NCBI GenBank assembly: GCA_014381945.1
Contig: JACNKQ010000060.1
Span: 1 to 36,174, forward strand
Length of the DNA stretch: 36,174 bases
Direction: 5' to 3'
Origin: Actinomycetota bacterium
Lineage (GTDB): Bacteria > Actinomycetota > Acidimicrobiia > Acidimicrobiales > MedAcidi-G1
The position numbers and the translations under genes were made by a program. The notes under the pieces were generated by a model. It had not been told where the DNA came from. It saw nothing but the letters and a program-made list of their open reading frames with translations, and searched no databases. Shown one piece after another: positions 31,099 through 36,174 of this stretch; position 1 is the first letter of the stretch, and every line of letters begins with the position of its first letter.

Positions 31099-34000
31099 TC
31101 ACGCCTCAATGAGTCCGAGTTGCTCCTTGCGCTTGTCGGCCCACTCGGAGATGATCATGTCGACCGCCATGCCGATGGCGGCGACCGCCATGCCGGCGAT
31201 GATCGCCCGGCCGCTGTCGACGTTGGGCTGCGCCTCGATCAGGTCGCGGGCGAGGCCGCCGGTCTTGATGAGGCCACCGATCATCACCATGAAGAGGCCG
31301 AACATGATCGTCTGGTTGATGCCCAGCATGATCTCCGGCACCGCCAGCGGAACCTTCACCTTCCACAGCGTCTGGCGCTTCGTGCAGCCCGACATCGTCG
31401 AGGCCTCGACGAGGTGGTGCGGAATGTTCCGGATGCCGAAGATCGTGTAGCGGATGGCCGGCACGCCCACCGACATGACGACGGCGAAGACGACGGCGGT
31501 GTCGGAGACCGAGAAGAACATGATCGCCGGCAACAGGTAGACGAACGAGGGGAACGTCTGGAAGGCGTCGAGCAGCACCTGCACCACGGAATTCCGGCGA
31601 TCCGATGCAGAGGCCCAGATCCCGAACGGCACACCGGCGGCCGCTGCGAAGAACACGGCGAACGTGAGCTGGTACAGGCTGAACATCGCCGGGGCCCAGA
31701 AGCCGCTCAGGGCGATGAAGGCGAAGAAGCCCGACGCAAGGATCGCCAGGCGCCTGCCGTTGACGAACCAGCCGATCGTGAACAGGAGCAGGACAGCAGC
31801 GACCCACGGAACGGTCAGGAAGGCGTCGCGTAGGGGCAGCAGGGCATAGCGCTCGAGGTGGTCGCGGAACCAGATGGTGCTCTGATAGAGGCTGATGTCA
31901 TGGCTCTGGGCGACGATGCTGCTCGTCGCCCCGGCCAGGGGACCCTTGAGGAGCAGGGCGAGGAAGACACCCGTGCCCACCGTCACCGCCGACGTGAACA
32001 GCGCCGGAAAGCCACTGACCGGCGTGGAGACCCTGTCGGCCGGAGAACCGTCCGTTCCACCGAAGCCTCGTCGCAACGTGTCGAACACGAGACCTACGAC
32101 GAGGGCGACGAGGGCGAACTTGAGGGCATCGGCGTTCTGGCTGACCGGGCCGTCGATGATGATCCCGAGCAGTACGACCAGCCCGACGCCGATCGCCGCT
32201 GCAGACACCATTGCCCCCGGGAGGTGCTTCCCCTCCGTCGCCGATCCGTTGCCACCGAACACGGTGCCGAAGACGCGCCGGAGGACATCGAGTCCGAAGC
32301 AGACCACGAGCACCACGACCGCCACCTGCAGGATGCCACCGAGGTTGTCCCGCACCTCGCCCGGCGTCAGCAGGCCGACGACGACCACAGCCACCAGCGC
32401 CGCAGCGGCACCGGCGGGGCCCTTGTGTTGCTGCCACAGCGCCACGCCCTCGACCCGTGGCGAGTCGGAGACCGTGACGATCCCCCGGCGAAACCCCTCG
32501 ACGAGCAACACGGCGACCCCGAGGATGACGAGAACCTGGACGACCGGCCTCGCGTTCTGGATCGCCCCGACGTTGACGACGATGTCGAGGATGACGCCGA
32601 GGGCCAGGGTCCCCACGGCACCGATCAGGTAGGGGTGCCGGCCGGCGGACGGGGCGTCGGGGGAAGCCCCTGAAGAAGCGTCGGCGGCAACGCGGGCGCC
32701 GAAGACCCGCTGCAACACCAACAGGATCCCGGCGAGGATCAGGACGACGAACGCCGACTGGATGATTCCGAGCCGGTTGTCACCCAACAGGAACAGCAGG
32801 CCGACCACGACGACGACGACACCACCGGCGTAGGCCACCCGGGCATGGTCGTCGAGCCCGTCCATGCGGGCCGAGGATCGACCGAGCAGGTCGATGACCA
32901 GCCCGATCGCCAGAATGGCGACGACCAGCACGAGGGCGTTGTCGAGTCCTTCACCCGCGAGGTTCTGGACCGGCAGGATGATCTTGTCGTCGAGGTGCCA
33001 TCCCAGCCAGTCGATCCAGTCGTACACGGACCAGACGAGGGCGTTGTCGACGAACCAGTCTGTGGCCTGGCGGACGTGGTTCTGCATCCAGCCCTTCGGG
33101 ACCCGCTGTGCGGCATCCCAGGTGTTGGCCATGAAGAGGCCGATGGCGAGGACGGCGCCGGTGGCCAGCAGGTAGGGATGCCTCCTGACGAACGACTCGT
33201 CGGCGTCATGGTGGACGGGCTGCAGGTTGCCGAGACCCTGGCTGAACCGGTCGAGGGTGATGGCCATGACGACGACGGCGATGCCGATCTCCACGCCGGA
33301 GCCGATCTTGAGGCCGGTGAGGCGGAACAGGAGGTCCTGCCCGAGGCCGGCGGTGCCCACGAACGAGGCGATGACCACCATGGCGAGGCACTCCATCACC
33401 ACCTGGTTGATGCCCACCAGGAGGGCGCTGCGGGCTGCCGGCATCTCGACCTTCCACAGCATCTGCCGTGGTGTGCAACCGGACATGACGCCGGCCTCGA
33501 CGACCTCCTTGGAGATCCCCTGGATGCCCAGGATGGTGAGGCGGGCCATCGGGGGCATGGCATAGGCGATGGTTGCGATGACACCGGCCTTGTGCGACAC
33601 ACCGATGAACACGCCGATCGGGATCATGAACGTGAAGTGCGGCATCGCCTGGGTGAGGTTCAGCAACGGGTTGAGGAACTGCTCGACCCGACGGCGCTTG
33701 GCGGCGAAGACGCCCAGCACGCTGCCGATGGCTGCAGCGATCGGGACGGTGACGAGCACCGCCGAGAGCGTGATCATCGTCTTGTCCCAACGGGTCTCGG
33801 CACCCTCCTTGAGGGGAGGCTCGCCGATGAACGAGGCGTAGACGATGAACCCGACGGACAACAGGGCCAGCTTCCAGCCGCCCAGCTTAAAGCCGGCAAC
33901 GCCGAACAGGCCGGCGATCACGATCCAGGGAAGGGCGGGGATGTCCCACGGCTCGTAGAAGCCGATGAACGCATACCAGGCGACGAGCAGGGACACTGCC

Positions 34001-34920
34001 GCCCAGCCGCCGCTCCGCCTCTGCCAGGCCAGATAGGCGCCGCCGCCGACCATGCCGGCGAACAGGACCACCCAGGGCAGGACGCCGAGGTGCAGCCATT
34101 CGCGGTCGCCTAGCCAGGGGAAGTCCCCGAACTGGAGCGGATAGCCCCGGATGAGCAGGCCCTCGCTGATGTCGAGCGGCGCCTCCAGCCACTCGGCGAC
34201 ACGACGCAGGAGAACCTTGACCTGGAACGACTCCTCGGAGGTCTGGAACAGGATCCAGCCGGCCGTGGCGATGCCCGTGGTGGCAGCCAGCCAGGGGAAG
34301 CCGCTGACCCGGTCCCGGATCCACATCGCTGCCGTGACGAAACCGGCAGCGAGGAACACCCACCCCAGGGTCCCCGGCTCGCGGCGGATGCCGTCGAACA
34401 GGTCGACCGACCAGGCCAGCCAGGCGACACCGGCGAAGGCAGCCAGCCACCGGCCGGTACGCACCGTCCAGACCTTCCAGGCACATGCGGCGAGCAGGAC
34501 CACCGCCAGGATCAACCACGGCACCCGTGACAGGTGCCAGTTGACGACGAAGTCGAGGAACTCCTTCTTGCGGAGGTGGTCGAACCAGACGTTGACCCAG
34601 CCGGTGGCCTTGTGGCGGCCGGCGCCGGCGTCGCGTCCGGCGAAGTCGAACCAGTCGACGGTCCAGGCCCGGGGCACCGAGTAGAGCCACTCGGTGATTC
34701 CGGCCTCCTTGTCCTGGTGGAGTCGCAGGTCGCCGAGGCGCCACCAGAGCAGCCAGATCGCGGCAAAGGGACCGACCGTCAGCAGGAACTTGGCCCGACC
34801 CGTCATGCCCTTGGCGGGACCGTCGGCCGAAGCGGCACCGTGCTCCACGGACTGTGTGGGCGGCGCTACATCGACCGCCTCGGGCGTGGACGTAGCCCCT
34901 GGAGTGGGAGCGTCGGGCAT
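31099..34920 (-). CDS. Giant double ABC permease of glycine-betaine (ProW/OpuAB) type with repeated membrane linker
   Basis: A 1273-residue permease, several times longer than an ordinary ProW. After a Pro/Ala-rich head and about eight hydrophobic segments, the first permease domain (about 380-560) has the EAA loop EAGVMSGCTPRQMLWKVEMP (475-494). A second permease domain (about 1035-1260) repeats it as EASTMSGCTKRQTLWKVKVP. Between them, residues 650-955 hold five similar hydrophobic units about 60-71 residues apart, each ending in a motif like LDVLRRVFG (near 680, 740, 812, 885 and 953). Both halves of the transporter channel are thus in one chain. ATG 34920 is 9 bases after the ATPase stop, so the two are co-translated. 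The importer likely takes up glycine betaine, choline or a related quaternary amine. The role of the repeated helices is unknown. Confidence 0.88.
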   Translation of the reverse strand: MPDAPTPGATSTPEAVDVAPPTQSVEHGAASADGPAKGMTGRAKFLLTVGPFAAIWLLWWRLGDLRLHQDKEAGITEWLYSVPRAWTVDWFDFAGRDAGAGRHKATGWVNVWFDHLRKKEFLDFVVNWHLSRVPWLILAVVLLAACAWKVWTVRTGRWLAAFAGVAWLAWSVDLFDGIRREPGTLGWVFLAAGFVTAAMWIRDRVSGFPWLAATTGIATAGWILFQTSEESFQVKVLLRRVAEWLEAPLDISEGLLIRGYPLQFGDFPWLGDREWLHLGVLPWVVLFAGMVGGGAYLAWQRRSGGWAAVSLLVAWYAFIGFYEPWDIPALPWIVIAGLFGVAGFKLGGWKLALLSVGFIVYASFIGEPPLKEGAETRWDKTMITLSAVLVTVPIAAAIGSVLGVFAAKRRRVEQFLNPLLNLTQAMPHFTFMIPIGVFIGVSHKAGVIATIAYAMPPMARLTILGIQGISKEVVEAGVMSGCTPRQMLWKVEMPAARSALLVGINQVVMECLAMVVIASFVGTAGLGQDLLFRLTGLKIGSGVEIGIAVVVMAITLDRFSQGLGNLQPVHHDADESFVRRHPYLLATGAVLAIGLFMANTWDAAQRVPKGWMQNHVRQATDWFVDNALVWSVYDWIDWLGWHLDDKIILPVQNLAGEGLDNALVLVVAILAIGLVIDLLGRSSARMDGLDDHARVAYAGGVVVVVVGLLFLLGDNRLGIIQSAFVVLILAGILLVLQRVFGARVAADASSGASPDAPSAGRHPYLIGAVGTLALGVILDIVVNVGAIQNARPVVQVLVILGVAVLLVEGFRRGIVTVSDSPRVEGVALWQQHKGPAGAAAALVAVVVVGLLTPGEVRDNLGGILQVAVVVLVVCFGLDVLRRVFGTVFGGNGSATEGKHLPGAMVSAAAIGVGLVVLLGIIIDGPVSQNADALKFALVALVVGLVFDTLRRGFGGTDGSPADRVSTPVSGFPALFTSAVTVGTGVFLALLLKGPLAGATSSIVAQSHDISLYQSTIWFRDHLERYALLPLRDAFLTVPWVAAVLLLFTIGWFVNGRRLAILASGFFAFIALSGFWAPAMFSLYQLTFAVFFAAAAGVPFGIWASASDRRNSVVQVLLDAFQTFPSFVYLLPAIMFFSVSDTAVVFAVVMSVGVPAIRYTIFGIRNIPHHLVEASTMSGCTKRQTLWKVKVPLAVPEIMLGINQTIMFGLFMVMIGGLIKTGGLARDLIEAQPNVDSGRAIIAGMAVAAIGMAVDMIISEWADKRKEQLGLIEA

Positions 34921-34929
34921 CGTCGCGGC

Positions 34930-35940
34930 TCAGTTGTCCGCAAAGAGTGCTTCGGCCACCTGGGCGCGGGTGATGGAACCGACCACTACGCCGTCCTCGA
35001 CCACCCGGACCGGACCGGGGGCGTTCAGGACCTGTCGGGCCGCTGCGGCGACCTTGACATCGCCCGCCACCTCGCCTTCGGCTTCTTCCGAGACCGGTCC
35101 CATGAGCGTGTGGACCCGCAGCAGCTTCGAACGCGGAACGTCCCTGGTGAAGGCGGCCACGTAGTCGGTGGCCGGATCGGTGATGAGGTCCTCGGCCGTG
35201 CCGAGCTGCTCGATCAGGCCATCGTGCATGATGGCGATGCGGTCGGCGAGGCGGATTGCCTCATCGAAGTCGTGGGTGATGAACACGATCGTCTTGTGCA
35301 GCGTGGACTGCAGTCGCAGGAACTCGTCCTGCATCTCCCGTCGGATCAGCGGGTCGAGGGCGGAGAACGGTTCGTCGAGGAACCAGACATCCGGTTCCAC
35401 GGCGAGCGACCGGCCGATGCCCACGCGCTGCTGCTGGCCGCCGGAGAGCTCGCGGGGGAAGTAGTCACCCCGACCATGCAGACCGACCAGGTCGATGATC
35501 TCGAACGCCCTGGCGTGTCGGGTCTCCCGGTCGACGCCCTGCACCTCGAGGGGGAAGGCGACGTTCTCGGCAACCGTACGGTGGGGGAACAGCGCGAAGT
35601 GCTGGAACACCATGCCCATCTTGTGGCGACGGAGTTCGATCATCTCCGCCTCGGTGGCGGCAAGGAGGTCCTGGCCGTCGAACTCGATGTCGCCCGCCGT
35701 GGCATCGATGAGACGCGACATGCAACGCACCAGGGTGGACTTGCCTGAGCCGCTGAGGCCCATGAGCACAACGATCTCGCCCTCGTGGACCTCGAGCGAG
35801 GCGTCACGGACGGCAGGGATGTAGCCGTTCTCCTTGATGGTAGCGAGGTCCGGGTTGCCGCCGTGGGCGGCGAGGAACTTCCGGGGTTCGGGCCCGTACA
35901 ACTTCCAGACGTTCTGGCAGATGACCTTCGGATGACTCAT
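34930..35940 (-). CDS. proV: Glycine betaine/proline ABC transporter ATPase (ProV/OpuAA type)
   Basis: A 336-residue ATPase. The Walker A motif is GLSGSGKST, followed by the Q-loop FQHFALFPHRTV typical of ProV, the signature LSGGQQQRVGIGRSLA, Walker B VWFLDEPFSALDP and the switch FITHDFDEA. The N-terminal extension WKLYGPEPRKFL is also ProV-like. The C-terminal 100 residues (VPRSKLLRV, then VRVVEDGVVVGSITRAQVAEAL) are a shortened CBS-like regulatory tail, which in OpuA senses ionic strength. ATG 35940 matches the family start; the open frame extends 34 residues further without similarity. It follows the binding-protein gene after a 149-base gap containing a strong hairpin and is followed 9 bases later by the giant permease. 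Substrate class is inferred from family. Confidence 0.92.
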   Translation of the reverse strand: MSHPKVICQNVWKLYGPEPRKFLAAHGGNPDLATIKENGYIPAVRDASLEVHEGEIVVLMGLSGSGKSTLVRCMSRLIDATAGDIEFDGQDLLAATEAEMIELRRHKMGMVFQHFALFPHRTVAENVAFPLEVQGVDRETRHARAFEIIDLVGLHGRGDYFPRELSGGQQQRVGIGRSLAVEPDVWFLDEPFSALDPLIRREMQDEFLRLQSTLHKTIVFITHDFDEAIRLADRIAIMHDGLIEQLGTAEDLITDPATDYVAAFTRDVPRSKLLRVHTLMGPVSEEAEGEVAGDVKVAAAARQVLNAPGPVRVVEDGVVVGSITRAQVAEALFADN

Positions 35941-36008
35941 GGTGGTCCGGGCCTTCTCGGATCTGGGGACTGGCTGGTCGTTGGCGGTGAACGGCCCATG
36001 GCAGGCGA

Positions 36009-36052
36009 CGGGCCGGTCGTGGAGGAGGGTGGGATCCTCCACGACCGGCCCG
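36009..36052 (-). promoter_or_regulatory. Strong intercistronic hairpin after the binding-protein gene
   Basis: The arms, 36009-36026 and 36035-36052, are perfect reverse complements over 18 bases (for example GGGCCGGTCGTGG against CCACGACCGGCCC) around an 8-base loop. There is no T tract after it on the minus strand. Such stems after binding-protein genes usually protect the upstream mRNA or cause partial termination, so that the binding protein is made in excess over the ATPase and permease. Confidence 0.6.
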
Positions 36053-36089
36053 ACACTAGGTCACCGGCGGTGCCGGTGTGAACGGTCCG

Positions 36090-36174
36090 CTATGACATCC
36101 AGGACTTCCAGCGGTCCTCGTTGTCGGCCAGCCATTTGGCGGCCGCATCCTCGGGCTCCATGCCGTCGATGTCG
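36090..36174 (-). CDS. C-terminus of glycine-betaine-type substrate-binding protein, 5' part beyond window
   Basis: The last 27 codons before a TAG at 36092-36090 read EPEDAAAKWLADNEDRWKSWM. The pattern AAxxWLxxNxDxxxxW is the usual end of OpuAC/ProX quaternary-amine binding proteins. It lies upstream of the ATPase and permease on the same strand, completing the importer. Only the tail is in the window, so no ligand residues can be checked. Confidence 0.75.
   Translation of the reverse strand, partial: DIDGMEPEDAAAKWLADNEDRWKSWMS

Larger units (their letters stand above)
30925..31103. repeat. Degenerate direct-repeat array between convergent genes
   Basis: The 181-base gap between the stops of the GcvT fusion and the giant permease is almost entirely repeat. 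The core GCCCGTCCCC-(A/G)-ATCACT recurs about seven times. A diverged 22-base copy is at 30925-30946, and two exact adjacent 22-base copies are at 30954-30975 and 30976-30997. Looser copies start near 30998, 31020, 31066 and 31086, the last running into the permease stop codon. Unit spacing is irregular, and there are no unique spacers, so it is not a CRISPR. Two hairpins lie within it (listed separately). Confidence 0.75.

Noticed and set aside
30925-31103. CRISPR-like array
   Set aside because: Units are adjacent or irregularly spaced, without unique spacers of constant length, and no cas gene is near.

Overview
The window is GC-rich DNA (only one clearly AT-rich island, near 28.4 kb) from what looks like a free-living, probably marine high-GC actinobacterium. 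An Acidimicrobiia-like lineage is my inference. The supporting genes are an F420-type luciferase-like oxidoreductase, an EF-G2-type elongation factor paralogue, a BON-OmpA protein like mycobacterial ArfA, an MpaB/DUF2236 oxygenase, a stand-alone HD domain resembling the C-terminal part of actinobacterial CCA-adding enzymes, and several start codons lying 6-9 bases after a TAnnnT box. No rRNA, tRNA, CRISPR array, phage gene or insertion sequence was seen.

Region 1 (1-4837, minus strand): a thiamine ABC transporter, with a permease cut by the window edge and a lipoprotein binding protein. A well-conserved TPP riboswitch precedes it. Upstream is a GH3 glycosidase with an inserted PA14-like domain. 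Region 2 (4884-15241): a D-aminoacylase-like amidohydrolase with a TetR-like inverted repeat in front of it, EF-G2, a PIN-domain remnant, a GT-C-like membrane protein, an AT3-SGNH acyltransferase, the HD protein and an ACMSD-like amidohydrolase. Region 3 (15266-19614): a perfect palindrome of the same CTGAC-N5-GTCAG type lies in the divergent promoter shared by the ACMSD-like amidohydrolase and an enoyl-CoA hydratase homologue. An F420-type oxidoreductase, the BON-OmpA protein, a glyoxalase-fold protein and an MpaB-like oxygenase follow.

Region 4 (19712-21860) contains decay. A frameshifted C-terminal stub of an acyl-CoA ligase and an FAD oxidoreductase lacking its nucleotide-binding N-terminus flank an intact but unusual FolD homologue. 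This homologue has lost all three catalytic residues of the cyclohydrolase.

Region 5 (21883-36174) is the most interesting part. A six-gene minus-strand run encodes a glutamine-synthetase-like ligase, the three glutamate-synthase-like pieces (class II amidotransferase, GXGXG and FMN/Fe-S subunits; MgsABC or GlxBCD type), an unrecognised 139-residue acidic protein and a DAO-family FAD oxidoreductase. Divergent from it is a fusion of two DUF1989-like domains with a GcvT-like aminomethyltransferase. Next to these is a glycine-betaine-type ABC importer with an exceptional 1273-residue double permease. Together with the FolD homologue, the set suggests import of a quaternary or N-methylated amine, transfer or oxidation of its methyl groups to tetrahydrofolate, and nitrogen capture through glutamate. 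The set resembles the N-methylglutamate pathway, but the usual MgdB, MgdC and MgdD subunits are not present in the window.
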